Positions 26,139 through 34,496 of a stretch of DNA of 64,000 nucleotides are shown here, in pieces. The position numbers and the translations under genes are program-made. The notes beneath the pieces were generated by a model. The model did not search any database. It was given only the letters and a program-made list of their open reading frames with translations, and was not told the DNA's origin. The DNA is from JARICQ01 sp964527205 (GTDB taxonomy: Bacteria > Bacillota > Clostridia > Tissierellales > Tissierellaceae): the NCBI GenBank assembly GCA_964527205.1, contig CAZGQG010000004.1:1-64000 (forward strand). Direction: 5' to 3'. Within the stretch, counting starts at the first letter, position 1. Every line of letters begins with the position of its first letter.

Positions 26139-26858
26139 TTAAGTATTTGCCTTAACAGTATCAAAATGAAGTTCTCTCATTCCTTCAACCTCATCACATA
26201 TGGATTTAAGATCACAGCTATTGCAGTCTAGGTCCATTTCACTTAGGGCATGGTTTAGTGTAAAGGTAATATCATCAACCCTACCAGCATTAGTGATTAG
26301 ATCTTTAAAGATAGGAAGGTCTTCACTAATAAAGATAAGCTTGACCCCTTTCACATAGGGATTTTCCTTGTAATTTTTTATAAAGTTATTCCCTACATTT
26401 TCAAAGGATATGCCCTCTTTAATTGCAGACTTTGAAATCCTAACCTGCTCCCTCCTATCCATGGTAGATGCCCTCATCATATAGCCCTTTATATTTGTAT
26501 TGTACTTTACAAATTCCAAGTCCTTAATGGTCTTATAGGCTATATCATCATCTTCTAGATTAGCTATGTGAAGAAGAGCTATCCTAGCAAAGACTGTATC
26601 TTCTCTTATTTGATTTAGGTCTTCACCATATAATAGGATCTCATCTCTTGGAACAAGATCCTGTGAAGTGGTGACAGCTTGGTAACTAACTGCCGCCTTA
26701 TAGCTTCCTCCCAGTTCAAAGGCTGAATCACTCTTTAATATAAGTTCGTTTTTCTTACCAGTCTCCCAGATAGAATCCATAGAGACTTCTAAGCTTCTAG
26801 GAGTGTAAGCTTCTAGTAAATCCATTGTATCCCTTATAATGCCTTCATATAGTTCCAT
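26139..26858 (-). CDS. Stand-alone protein resembling the middle domain of acetyl-CoA synthase
   Basis: A 239-residue soluble protein. Compared with my memory of the Moorella acetyl-CoA synthase (AcsB/CdhC), it follows that enzyme's middle domain: FELGGSYKAAVSYQAV, LLYGEDLNQI, AYKTIKDLEFVKYN, QVRISKSAIKEGISFENVGNNFIKNYKENP (compare the IN-LRVSKDAVAKGF-FKNYGEIL block) and VKLIFISED. It then ends with CNSCDLKSICDEVEGMRELHF. The C-x2-C-x5-C sits where the A-cluster cysteines begin in ACS, but the rest of the A-cluster domain is absent. So this is not a complete acetyl-CoA synthase. It could be a corrinoid- or CoA-binding partner or a small Fe-S protein. It is the last gene of an operon with a CooC-like ATPase. 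Confidence 0.6.
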   Translation of the reverse strand: MELYEGIIRDTMDLLEAYTPRSLEVSMDSIWETGKKNELILKSDSAFELGGSYKAAVSYQAVTTSQDLVPRDEILLYGEDLNQIREDTVFARIALLHIANLEDDDIAYKTIKDLEFVKYNTNIKGYMMRASTMDRREQVRISKSAIKEGISFENVGNNFIKNYKENPYVKGVKLIFISEDLPIFKDLITNAGRVDDITFTLNHALSEMDLDCNSCDLKSICDEVEGMRELHFDTVKANT

Positions 26859-27013
26859 TACAACTTAGGTTCCTTTTCTCTAGCGTCAAATTTCTTTCCT
26901 AAGAATGAATATATTACTGAAACTAGTTTCATATCAAGATTGAAAAAGTATACTGTAAAAAGCAAGACAAATAAAACTACTAATACAATTAATATTATCC
27001 CTAATGCTTTCAT
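26858..27013 (-). CDS. 51-residue single-helix membrane peptide in the dehydratase operon
   Basis: A short frame between the activator and ACS-like genes encodes 51 residues: a hydrophobic helix at about 4-24, then a short amphipathic stretch and a charged tail (KKFDAREKEPKL). The ATG follows GGGAGTGATAAT four bases after the activator stop. Its own TAA overlaps the next ATG (TAATG). This tight coupling on both sides argues for a real gene. Function unknown; it might tether the complex to the membrane. Confidence 0.65.
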   Translation of the reverse strand: MKALGIILIVLVVLFVLLFTVYFFNLDMKLVSVIYSFLGKKFDAREKEPKL

Positions 27014-27017
27014 ATTA

Positions 27018-27815
27018 TCACTCCCTTGCTAAAGCTTTTTGACGTGCATATTCTGCTGCACCTAAGGCACCCATTAGTTGAGGATCTGTGTCTAGTTCAA
27101 TAACCTTAAGCTTCAAAACATGCTCTAGAGATTTTTTTAGTCCCCTGTTTTTTGCACAACCACCAGTAAGGGTTATGCTATCAGTTGCCCCTGCTTTCTT
27201 TGCCATTACAAAGCAACGCTTAGCTACTGCCTGTTGGATTCCTGCAGCAATTTCATCACGGGGTTTGCCCTCTCCTACCAGGGTTATTACCTCACTCTCT
27301 GCAAATACTGTGCATTGAGCTGTTATAGGAATAACATTTTTTGCTGATAGGGATAGTTCTGAGAATTCTGTTAGGGACAGTTCAAAGGCACTGGCCATAC
27401 TCTCAAAGAATCGTCCTGTTCCCGCAGCACATTTATCGTTCATGGCAAAGGTTTTCACCGTACCATCTGTATCTATAGAAATCCCCTTAACGTCCTGACC
27501 ACCAATATCTATAACTGCCTTAACATCAGGATTTGTAATATGAACTCCCATAGCATGGCAGCTGATTTCTGAGATGTTTTCATTGGCTTGAGGAACCTTA
27601 TTACGTCCATATCCTGTACCTATTAGATAGTTTAAATCATGAAAGTCCTTAAGACCCACTTCTTCCAATACTGCTTCTAGGCTTAACCTAGCACTTTCCT
27701 CTGAGTTAATCTTACTCCTAAGTGTATTGTGAGCTACAATCTTTCCCTCTTCATCTAAGATCACAGATTTTGTATATGTGGAGCCTACATCACATCCACC
27801 AAAATATTTTTTCAA
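27018..27815 (-). CDS. 2-hydroxyacyl-CoA dehydratase/benzoyl-CoA reductase-type activator ATPase
   Basis: A 265-residue ASKHA-fold ATPase of the HgdC/BcrD family, which uses ATP hydrolysis and one [4Fe-4S] cluster per dimer to inject a low-potential electron into the partner enzyme. Features: GGCDVGSTYTKSVI at the start (phosphate loop), GTGYGRNKV, AVIDIGGQDVKGI, the cluster cysteines in NDKCAAGTGRFFE and TAQCTVFAESE, and TLTGGCAKN near the end. The start is TTG 27815, 8 bases after AAGGAGG and 13 bases after the upstream stop; the longer reading frame would overlap the preceding gene and lacks a ribosome binding site. Confidence 0.92.
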   Translation of the reverse strand: MKKYFGGCDVGSTYTKSVILDEEGKIVAHNTLRSKINSEESARLSLEAVLEEVGLKDFHDLNYLIGTGYGRNKVPQANENISEISCHAMGVHITNPDVKAVIDIGGQDVKGISIDTDGTVKTFAMNDKCAAGTGRFFESMASAFELSLTEFSELSLSAKNVIPITAQCTVFAESEVITLVGEGKPRDEIAAGIQQAVAKRCFVMAKKAGATDSITLTGGCAKNRGLKKSLEHVLKLKVIELDTDPQLMGALGAAEYARQKALARE

Positions 27816-27828
27816 TTTAAAGCCCTCC

Positions 27829-29352
27829 TTACCAAGTTTTTTCATCATCAAAGTCAACTAGTGTGGCATCAACTGGTTCTTCATTAAAGACAGTTTCCAT
27901 ATATCTATTAACTGATGCTCTCATTTCCTTTCTTGAAACAGTTCTAGGGTCCATTAGGTCATGGTCTACCCATATTAAATGAATTCCTCTTTCCCTGGCC
28001 TGCTCTTCAAAAAGACCTGTAAGTCCTGACATGGTCTTGCATGAAATATGTCCAAACATTATAACCATATCCGCATTAAATTCCTCACATACCCTCCATA
28101 ATTCATCAAGAACATTTACATAGCCACCATTTGTATGTCTTCTCATTACCATTCTTTCATAGGTATGGGCCATATCCTTTAGGGATTCTTCCTTGTCTTC
28201 TGTGTTAAATAGCTTGGTGGAAACTAAACTCTCCATATCCACTAGAACATTTATACCCCAGCAATTTTCTGCCCAGGTAGAAAAATTACTATAATAATGG
28301 GCTGGTGGAGACCAGACTATGGCGCGGTGTCTCATTTCCTTAGAGCATTTTTCTTTCTCCTTGTAGCCTTCCATCATAATCTTATTAACCTTTTTATCCA
28401 GTTCTAAAAATCTCTCATCCATACTTCCTGTTATAAGGGTGGAATACATCCTGTAAAGAGCAAGATTGGCTCCTGTTATTTGTGGATAATCAGTTTTGTT
28501 GATTTCCCACTTTTCAAGTTCATATTCTGTTTCCTTATTGTACTGCTTCATACATCTAAAGTAATTGTCCCAATCAAAGGTCTCTCCTGTATTGTCTTCA
28601 ATAAACTTTATACAATCCTTAAGGTCTTGAACTGCATATTCTTCTACTTCCTGTCCTAGATACCTTACAGGTAATCCTAGGGGAAAGGTTGGTAGATTAA
28701 AGTATCTGTTCTGAAAGGAGCTTGCCATTACAGATCCATCACAGGGCATACTGCTTGTAATATAGCATTTTCCAAGGATTGGATATTCATCAACCACTGC
28801 TACTCCTGCTTCACAGGCTGGCAGTGGACAAACATCTGCTGGCAAACCAAAGTTTTCAATAGCATCTAAATAAGGTATCATGCTGTGCTGGTCTATAATT
28901 GAAGATTGAAAAACAGGTACTACCTGAGCTCCAATTCCTATTAAATTTGGAAAGCCTGCCATTAGGTGCTGAGGCATCATTTCATCAAATAAGACAATCC
29001 TATCTGAAAGATCATTGGCTCCAAATCTTTTGTCTGCCTTAAATAAATTTGAAATTATTCCTGTTGTATTTTTTATCATCATATTAAAATGCAAATGATT
29101 TATTCTTAAAGTTCTACCTCTAAGTCCCATAGAATGCCTATCAATAAAGGCTGGTGTAGAAAGATAGGAAGACATCCACCTGTAGTTAAATGCTCCCTTA
29201 GTAATTCTAATAGGGGCACTGGAAACAAATTTAGTCAGATCCTTCCAGGTTACAAGCCAACGATAAAAATCATACATAGTATCATTTAAACCTCTCCACT
29301 CCCTGCGCTTAAGATACATTTTCCCGTGGTATAGTTCACCAATCTTAGTCAT
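27829..29352 (-). CDS. 2-hydroxyacyl-CoA dehydratase-family (HgdB/BcrB-like) subunit, large
   Basis: A 507-residue member of the HgdA/HgdB/BcrB/BcrC family, whose subunits each hold an Fe-S cluster and form a heterodimer reduced by the activator. Candidate cluster cysteines lie in PLPACEAG, ITSSMPCDGSV and MFGHISCKTMSG. WSPPAHYYSNFSTWAENCWGINVLVDMES and IWVDHDLMDPRT are typical C-terminal segments. At 507 residues it is longer than the usual 380-480. It overlaps the stop of the preceding gene by 8 bases. Substrate unknown; it need not be an acyl-CoA, as the family includes double-cubane proteins acting on small molecules. Confidence 0.85.
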   Translation of the reverse strand: MTKIGELYHGKMYLKRREWRGLNDTMYDFYRWLVTWKDLTKFVSSAPIRITKGAFNYRWMSSYLSTPAFIDRHSMGLRGRTLRINHLHFNMMIKNTTGIISNLFKADKRFGANDLSDRIVLFDEMMPQHLMAGFPNLIGIGAQVVPVFQSSIIDQHSMIPYLDAIENFGLPADVCPLPACEAGVAVVDEYPILGKCYITSSMPCDGSVMASSFQNRYFNLPTFPLGLPVRYLGQEVEEYAVQDLKDCIKFIEDNTGETFDWDNYFRCMKQYNKETEYELEKWEINKTDYPQITGANLALYRMYSTLITGSMDERFLELDKKVNKIMMEGYKEKEKCSKEMRHRAIVWSPPAHYYSNFSTWAENCWGINVLVDMESLVSTKLFNTEDKEESLKDMAHTYERMVMRRHTNGGYVNVLDELWRVCEEFNADMVIMFGHISCKTMSGLTGLFEEQARERGIHLIWVDHDLMDPRTVSRKEMRASVNRYMETVFNEEPVDATLVDFDDEKTW

Positions 29353-30550
29353 GACTTAAGGCCTCCTTTTCTTTTTGAATCATTTTGATTTCAAGACTTT
29401 CAACAAATGCCTGTATTCTTGTACGGAGCTGTCCTGAACCTCTTGCCATATAAGGGCGGTCTAGAGATAGGACTGGATATCCAAACTCTGTATTCATTAC
29501 ATGACTTGCCAGGGTTCTTTCATAGCCCCAATAATCACAGAACTTTATCTGTTCATAGATTATTCCATCTGCCTTGAACTTCTTTGCATAATGATCAACC
29601 ATGTCGTACCTTTGGTCAATTTTCTCCTTGCTCATATATCTAGGACACTGGCTTTGTTCCAGGTACTGCCTACAAATTGCTGTAAGTACATCTTCACCCT
29701 CTGGTAGGTTGATCTCCTGTCTACCTGGGAAGGATCCAAAGCAAAACCTATCAGCAACTATAAGAGCTCCAGATTCTTCTATTAGCTGGGTTAATTCTGG
29801 GTCATCTATCTCACTTCCCACTAAAACCACTCTTGCTCGAAAATTCTTTTTCGTATCTCTTTCCCTATTCCTAACTTCTTCTAGAGTTTCCCTAAGCTTA
29901 TCTACAATAAGATACTTGGGACAACAATAGGTCACTAGATTTAGAATATGGAACTCATAACCGCTTATAGGAGGATTGTCCTCTGTTCTAAATTCTCCTA
30001 TCTCAGTAATTAGCCTGCAAACCTCATTATGCATTTCCAAAGACTTTCTTATTGCCTCATCCGATGTATCCACCCCTAGTTTTTCCTTTAGGGGATCTAA
30101 GACCCTAAGTCTAATTTGTCCCACATAATGGGCTATGGCATGCTCATCTACCTTGTAGGGTATGTCAACATGGGATATAAAGAAATTTTCCTTATCAATT
30201 AGCTCTAATAGTTCAATATTCTCCATTGCCCTGTTCATCTGAGCACAGGCATCAACACCTGCAATAGCATCTATAAAGTTATATCCCCCTTCAATGGACC
30301 TTTCTAATAGGGCCCTACAGTACTCACAGGTATAGTTGGACATATAGTAAGTAGCTATATCTAGGGAGCCTGTTCTTGGAGCTCTCATTCGTAAAGAAAA
30401 ACAATTGTCAAGATTTAAAAGTACTTCCGGCATATGAAAACATGTATAAGCAATGGCCAGCTTTCCTTCTCCCTGAGCCTGCCTTATTAAATCATTATTT
30501 GCATCCTGTAATAAGCCTTCAAAGTAATACAAATGTTTTAAGTCTTTCAC
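29345..30550 (-). CDS. 2-hydroxyacyl-CoA dehydratase-family (HgdB/BcrC-like) subunit, small
   Basis: A 401-residue partner subunit. Family features: IAYTCFHMPEVLLNLDNCFSLRMRAPRTGS (first cluster Cys region), NYTCEYCRALLERS, GVDACAQMNRAME, a central VLVGSEIDDPELTQLIEESGALIVADRFCFGS, and QIKFCDYWGYERTLASHVMNTEFGYPVLSLDRPY near the end. It should pair with the 507-residue subunit. The start is GTG 30550 after GGAGAATCCA. Cysteine content is higher than in many homologues, consistent with Fe-S coordination. The substrate pocket cannot be inferred. Confidence 0.85.
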   Translation of the reverse strand: MKDLKHLYYFEGLLQDANNDLIRQAQGEGKLAIAYTCFHMPEVLLNLDNCFSLRMRAPRTGSLDIATYYMSNYTCEYCRALLERSIEGGYNFIDAIAGVDACAQMNRAMENIELLELIDKENFFISHVDIPYKVDEHAIAHYVGQIRLRVLDPLKEKLGVDTSDEAIRKSLEMHNEVCRLITEIGEFRTEDNPPISGYEFHILNLVTYCCPKYLIVDKLRETLEEVRNRERDTKKNFRARVVLVGSEIDDPELTQLIEESGALIVADRFCFGSFPGRQEINLPEGEDVLTAICRQYLEQSQCPRYMSKEKIDQRYDMVDHYAKKFKADGIIYEQIKFCDYWGYERTLASHVMNTEFGYPVLSLDRPYMARGSGQLRTRIQAFVESLEIKMIQKEKEALSHD

Positions 30551-30564
30551 TGGATTCTCCTTTC

Positions 30565-31326
30565 TTAAATCTCTAATTTTTCAAGAGCTTCTACAACTCC
30601 TAGAACTACATTGGAATCATCTGGAAGATTAAAGATGCTTTTTCCCTGAATGTCAAAGGATGCAAGGTTTTTATCTTCCTCTATATAGGTAAGGATAGGT
30701 ATACCCTCAGTCTTAATATAGTCCTTTAAGGATATATCTCCCACACGATTAACTATTACACCAACCTCTTCATACATTACTAGCTCATCTGCTACTTTTT
30801 TAATGGTCTTAACTACCTGGGTACCCTTCTTGCTAGGATCTGTAATTAGGAGCAAGTGAGTAACCTTGTCCATAACCCTACGATTAACCTGTTCAATTCC
30901 TGCCTCACCATCAATTACCACATAATCAAATTCCTGGGAAAGCATGCTTATTACATCCTTTAAATAAGCATTGATCTTGCAATAGCAACCTGTTGATTCA
31001 GGACGTCCTATGGCTAAAAATGCAAAACCATCCTTTTCAACTATGGTGTCAAAGATCTTAAATCTGGCATCTCCAAGGATTTCAATAGCATCCTTAGGAT
31101 TTCCATCCTCTACATTTTGTACAATAGATTTTCTTATATCATCTAGGGTGTTTTCTGGGTCAATATTTAGAGCAGTAGAAAGACCTATTGCTGGGTCTGC
31201 ATCAATGGCTAAGATGCGTGACTCTGGATACTTGGCTACTAGAGTCTTTACTATTGAAGCTGATACTGATGTTTTACCAACTCCACCCTTTCCTGCTACA
31301 GCTATAATTTTTGCTTGTTTTTCCAT
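30565..31326 (-). CDS. CooC/AcsF-type P-loop ATPase (nickel-insertion family)
   Basis: A 253-residue MinD-superfamily ATPase with a deviant Walker A (GKGGVGKTS, residues 12-20), IDADPAIGL and VIDGEAGIEQVNRRV. The Cys-x-Cys pair at 114/116 in IGRPESTGCYCKINAYLK is the metal-binding signature of CooC and AcsF, which dimerise on ATP and help load nickel into CO dehydrogenase or acetyl-CoA synthase. No complete CODH or ACS is encoded here. A related metal-maturation role for the ACS-like or dehydratase-like partners is an inference. SD AGGAGGAG precedes the ATG; 24 bases separate it from the flavoenzyme gene. Confidence 0.88.
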   Translation of the reverse strand: MEKQAKIIAVAGKGGVGKTSVSASIVKTLVAKYPESRILAIDADPAIGLSTALNIDPENTLDDIRKSIVQNVEDGNPKDAIEILGDARFKIFDTIVEKDGFAFLAIGRPESTGCYCKINAYLKDVISMLSQEFDYVVIDGEAGIEQVNRRVMDKVTHLLLITDPSKKGTQVVKTIKKVADELVMYEEVGVIVNRVGDISLKDYIKTEGIPILTYIEEDKNLASFDIQGKSIFNLPDDSNVVLGVVEALEKLEI

Positions 31327-31350
31327 AGTTCTCCTCCTATATTTTAATTT

Positions 31351-33624
31351 TTAAATCTTCCTTGCAAGATTATAAGCTGCACGGCTTCCTTCTAGTACCC
31401 TACCAGCACGGTGACTATCCCCAATATTATAAACTTCCTTGGCTACAAAGTCTTTTTGAGCTTGGAAATACAGGCTTTCATCAGCCCTTCCTCCCATTGC
31501 CAGTACAACAAGGTCTGCATCTATACTCTCATCCCTGGTCTCATCTCCAATTTTCTTTTCCATTGGATTTGGAATGTTAACAGGTAGAAGTGGTTCCCAA
31601 GTATTGTATGGGTTTGGTACTCCCTTTGAAATATTTCTGCTAATATGAACCTTGCTTTCATCAAAGGATACAACCTTAGCACAGTTAATAAGTTCTACAT
31701 TTTCCTTGTTTAGGTAATAAATCAAATGTCCACGGTTGGCTGTACATACTCCCTCCATGAAGTTTGGCAACATCTCTACAACCTTTACATCCTTGTCATA
31801 TTCATATTTCAACCAATAAGCTGTTTCACAACCTACAACTCCACCACCAATTACCACTATCTTCTTAGCATCTCCCATAAGTTCAGGATTAGATAGGAGG
31901 TCTGTAGCTTGTACAGTCTTTATCTTCTCTATACCTGGCATCCTAGGATTAATATCCTGGGTTCCATAGGCAAATACTACTGAATCATAGTCTTGGTCCT
32001 TTAACCAATCAGAACTTACCTCAGTCTCATATCTCATTTTAAAGTTAGGGTTTTCCTCAGCTAATTCAACCTGATTTTCTAGGTATTTTAGATAGTTTTC
32101 AAATTCATATTTGATCTTAGGTACACTACCTGGTCTAACCCTTCCCCCTATTTTTCCACTTTTTTCAATTAAATCTACCTTATGGCCACGCTTTGCAGCT
32201 GTTGTAGCAAAGAGAACTCCTGTAGGTCCAGCTCCTACTACAGCAATGTTTTTGACCCTTTCTGGTTCTCCAGGGATTTCAGGCATTACATCTTCAAATC
32301 CAGTACGTGGATTTACTGCACACTGTGGATGTCCACCTTCAACAAATTCATTGATACAACCTTCCTGACAACCAATACAAGGTATTATCTCTTCCACATC
32401 TCCTGCATAGGCCTTGTTAGCCCACTCTGGATCTGCAAGCAATGGACGAGCAAGCATTACCATATCGCAACTTCCATCCCTAAGTGCCTTCTCAGCAAGG
32501 TCTGGATAGCCTAGCTTACCAACAGCAACTATAGGAACTTCTAATCCCATATTGGATTTTATATCTCTAGCCTTAAAGTATTCCTTAGCTGTACGTGATA
32601 TATCTAAGAAGCATCCTGCAGGCATTCCAGCTGGAGGATGAGGTAACCACCAGTTATCATAGCAACCAAGGTCTACGTCAAACATATCTACTCCTGCCTT
32701 AACTAGATTTTCCATATAATCTAGGGTATCTGCTATGGTTCTTCCATCCTTAAATTTCTTTAGGGAATTGACCTTATCCATATCCTCTCCGTAAGTCTCA
32801 TTAAGTGCCAATGAAAGGTCTATACGGTACATAATTGGATATCTGTCTCCTACTCTTTCTCTCATTTCCTTTACAATATCAATACCAAATCTCTGCCAAT
32901 CAGAATATTTTCCTATCTTTCTACGATTAAAAGCTGTATTAGTCATTTGATCTAGAAGATAGCCCTCATGACCATGGAGATATACTCCATCAAGTCCACA
33001 TTCCTTAGCATCTGCTGCTGCTTGACCACAATTTTTTACAATTTTATTTAATTTAGAATCCGATAATCTTAGGCATGGAACCTGTGGTATATAGAAATTG
33101 GGATTAAAAGATGCTGATCTTGGAAATTTCATTTCATTTACCAAACAAGTTGGAGGGCCTACACGTCCTAGACCTGGTGTAATTTGAATAAAGATTTTAC
33201 TTCCATAAGAATGTACTCCCTGGGCAAGATCACGCCAACCTGCAAATACAGTACGGGATCTATCTATACGTGGAAACATTGTAAGATCTCCAGATTCAGT
33301 TAGGGACTTATCTATACCATGACTTACTGGAATTAAACCAGTAGTAAGTAATCCTGTCCCACCCTTGGCTCTGGCAAAAAAGTATTGAAGCATCTTTGCA
33401 TTGGGTCTGCCTGTTTCATCACACATATTCACATTTCCCATAGGTCCCATTACTATACGATTCTTAAGAGTAATATTATTTACCCTAATAGGAGAAAACA
33501 AGGTTTCATAGGGATACATTTCCTTGGTCATTCTGGCTGTGCTGCCTGCCTCATTTTCATTCTCTTCCTGGACCCAATTACCATAACTGTTAATTAAATC
33601 CTGAACTAATTGATCTTTTTTCAA
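31351..33624 (-). CDS. 2-enoate reductase-like FMN/FAD/[4Fe-4S] oxidoreductase (Old Yellow Enzyme plus NAD(P) domain)
   Basis: A flavoenzyme of about 757 residues. The N-terminal TIM-barrel OYE domain begins at about 38 (YETLFSPIRVNNITLKNRIVMGPMG) with the HGHEGYLLDQ catalytic region. A [4Fe-4S] motif follows (CIGCQEGCINE plus a later QCAVNP). The C-terminal FAD/NAD(P)H module has VKNIAVVGAGPTGVLFA and KIVVIGGGVVGCETA. The plan matches 2-enoate reductase, 2,4-dienoyl-CoA reductase and trimethylamine dehydrogenase, but it is longer than the usual 640-730. I prefer the TTG 33624 start, 8 bases after AAGGGG; the GTG at 33633 overlaps that site. It probably supplies or receives electrons in the operon's pathway. 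Confidence 0.88.
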   Translation of the reverse strand: MKKDQLVQDLINSYGNWVQEENENEAGSTARMTKEMYPYETLFSPIRVNNITLKNRIVMGPMGNVNMCDETGRPNAKMLQYFFARAKGGTGLLTTGLIPVSHGIDKSLTESGDLTMFPRIDRSRTVFAGWRDLAQGVHSYGSKIFIQITPGLGRVGPPTCLVNEMKFPRSASFNPNFYIPQVPCLRLSDSKLNKIVKNCGQAAADAKECGLDGVYLHGHEGYLLDQMTNTAFNRRKIGKYSDWQRFGIDIVKEMRERVGDRYPIMYRIDLSLALNETYGEDMDKVNSLKKFKDGRTIADTLDYMENLVKAGVDMFDVDLGCYDNWWLPHPPAGMPAGCFLDISRTAKEYFKARDIKSNMGLEVPIVAVGKLGYPDLAEKALRDGSCDMVMLARPLLADPEWANKAYAGDVEEIIPCIGCQEGCINEFVEGGHPQCAVNPRTGFEDVMPEIPGEPERVKNIAVVGAGPTGVLFATTAAKRGHKVDLIEKSGKIGGRVRPGSVPKIKYEFENYLKYLENQVELAEENPNFKMRYETEVSSDWLKDQDYDSVVFAYGTQDINPRMPGIEKIKTVQATDLLSNPELMGDAKKIVVIGGGVVGCETAYWLKYEYDKDVKVVEMLPNFMEGVCTANRGHLIYYLNKENVELINCAKVVSFDESKVHISRNISKGVPNPYNTWEPLLPVNIPNPMEKKIGDETRDESIDADLVVLAMGGRADESLYFQAQKDFVAKEVYNIGDSHRAGRVLEGSRAAYNLARKI

Positions 33625-33644
33625 GACATTCACCCCTTATTTTT

Positions 33645-33662
33645 ATGTTAATATTTTAACAT
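33645..33662. promoter_or_regulatory. Palindrome between the TetR gene and the flavoenzyme gene
   Basis: ATGTTAA-TATT-TTAACAT, an 18-base perfect inverted repeat in the 51-base gap ahead of the operon's first enzyme gene. It may be an operator or part of a promoter region. Confidence 0.4.
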
Positions 33663-33675
33663 TTCAAAGTAAAAA

Positions 33676-34281
33676 TTATTTTTTATAAGCTTCTAAGTAA
33701 TTTGTAATGATCTTCCTGCAATAGTTTCTAAGTTCATAGGAGCCTTTGTTTTGACACCAATTATAGATTACTCCTCGGGAAATCATTAGTAGTTCTGATG
33801 TTATATCCTCTGCATCTTCCGACTTTGTAATGAGTCCCTTGTCCTGGGCTTGGATAACGAGTTGAAGTAGGCCCTGAGGCAAACCTCTGTCAGACTTTAG
33901 AAAAAAGTCAACTCCCTCTGTGATTTGAGCCCTGTAAAGCTCAATCATTAAATCAATTCCTACATCAATTGCATAAAGCATTTGATAGTCAATATATTCT
34001 AAAATCCTTCCAAATTCATCCTCACTCTTTAACTTTCCGATAATGTTTTCCTTAAAAAAATTGTCACATTCTCCGTAGCCTTCTACTATTAAATCCTGTT
34101 TGCTTTTAAAGTGATGATAAAAAGAACCTATAGAAACCCCTGCTTCAGTGCAAATAGTTTCAACGCTTAGTTCATCATAGGTATAATCCTTGCTAAGTCT
34201 CTTTGCTGTTTTCATAATGTGATCTTTTGTTGCCTTTGCTTGTAACTGTCTACTTGTTAAGCTTTCTCTAGCCTCCACCAT
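33676..34281 (-). CDS. TetR family transcriptional regulator
   Basis: A TetR-type repressor of about 201 residues, with an N-terminal helix-turn-helix: IMKTAKRLSKDYTYDELSVETICTEAGVSIGSFYHHFKSKQDLI. The C-terminal ligand-binding domain is unique. It probably regulates itself and the downstream enzyme operon. The start is uncertain: ATG 34281 and GTG 34278 lie just after a GGGGGAGG ribosome binding site (GTG has the better 5-base spacing), while ATG 34293 is upstream of that site. A perfect 14-bp palindrome 52 bases upstream is a likely operator. Confidence 0.9.
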   Translation of the reverse strand: MVEARESLTSRQLQAKATKDHIMKTAKRLSKDYTYDELSVETICTEAGVSIGSFYHHFKSKQDLIVEGYGECDNFFKENIIGKLKSEDEFGRILEYIDYQMLYAIDVGIDLMIELYRAQITEGVDFFLKSDRGLPQGLLQLVIQAQDKGLITKSEDAEDITSELLMISRGVIYNWCQNKGSYELRNYCRKIITNYLEAYKK

Positions 34282-34307
34282 GACCTCCCCCATAGATTTA
34301 TTTTCAC

Positions 34308-34346
34308 AGAATCAATTCATAGAACTCATTCGCAGAATGCATTCTG
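34308..34346. promoter_or_regulatory. Candidate TetR operator region
   Basis: Contains the perfect palindrome CAGAATGCATTCTG (34333-34346) and a second, weaker copy of the same half-sites (CAGAATCAATTC, 34308 onward). It lies just upstream of the tetR start, where autoregulation is expected. Confidence 0.5.
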
Positions 34347-34446
34347 TTAGATTTAAACCAAATAGATCATATTGTTATTTTATTTACAAGCCTTATTATT
34401 ATTTATTTTCAGTATTTTCAGTAAAATTTCCCAGCAAATGAAAAAA

Positions 34447-34462
34447 CAGCCCCTAAGGGCTG
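34447..34462 (-). terminator. Terminator of the TPR-protein gene
   Basis: On the minus strand CAGCCC-TTAG-GGGCTG is followed by TTTTTT. Confidence 0.75.
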
Positions 34463-34496
34463 CTTGGATTCTTCTTTTATATTAGATCTTATACTC

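Noticed and set aside
26139..26858. A complete acetyl-CoA synthase
   Set aside because: The N-terminal domain and most of the A-cluster domain are missing; only a middle-domain-like part and three cysteines remain.
27829..30550. Assignment as benzoyl-CoA reductase or 2-hydroxyglutaryl-CoA dehydratase
   Set aside because: The family covers several reactions and the operon context differs from known examples, so a specific substrate is not supported.
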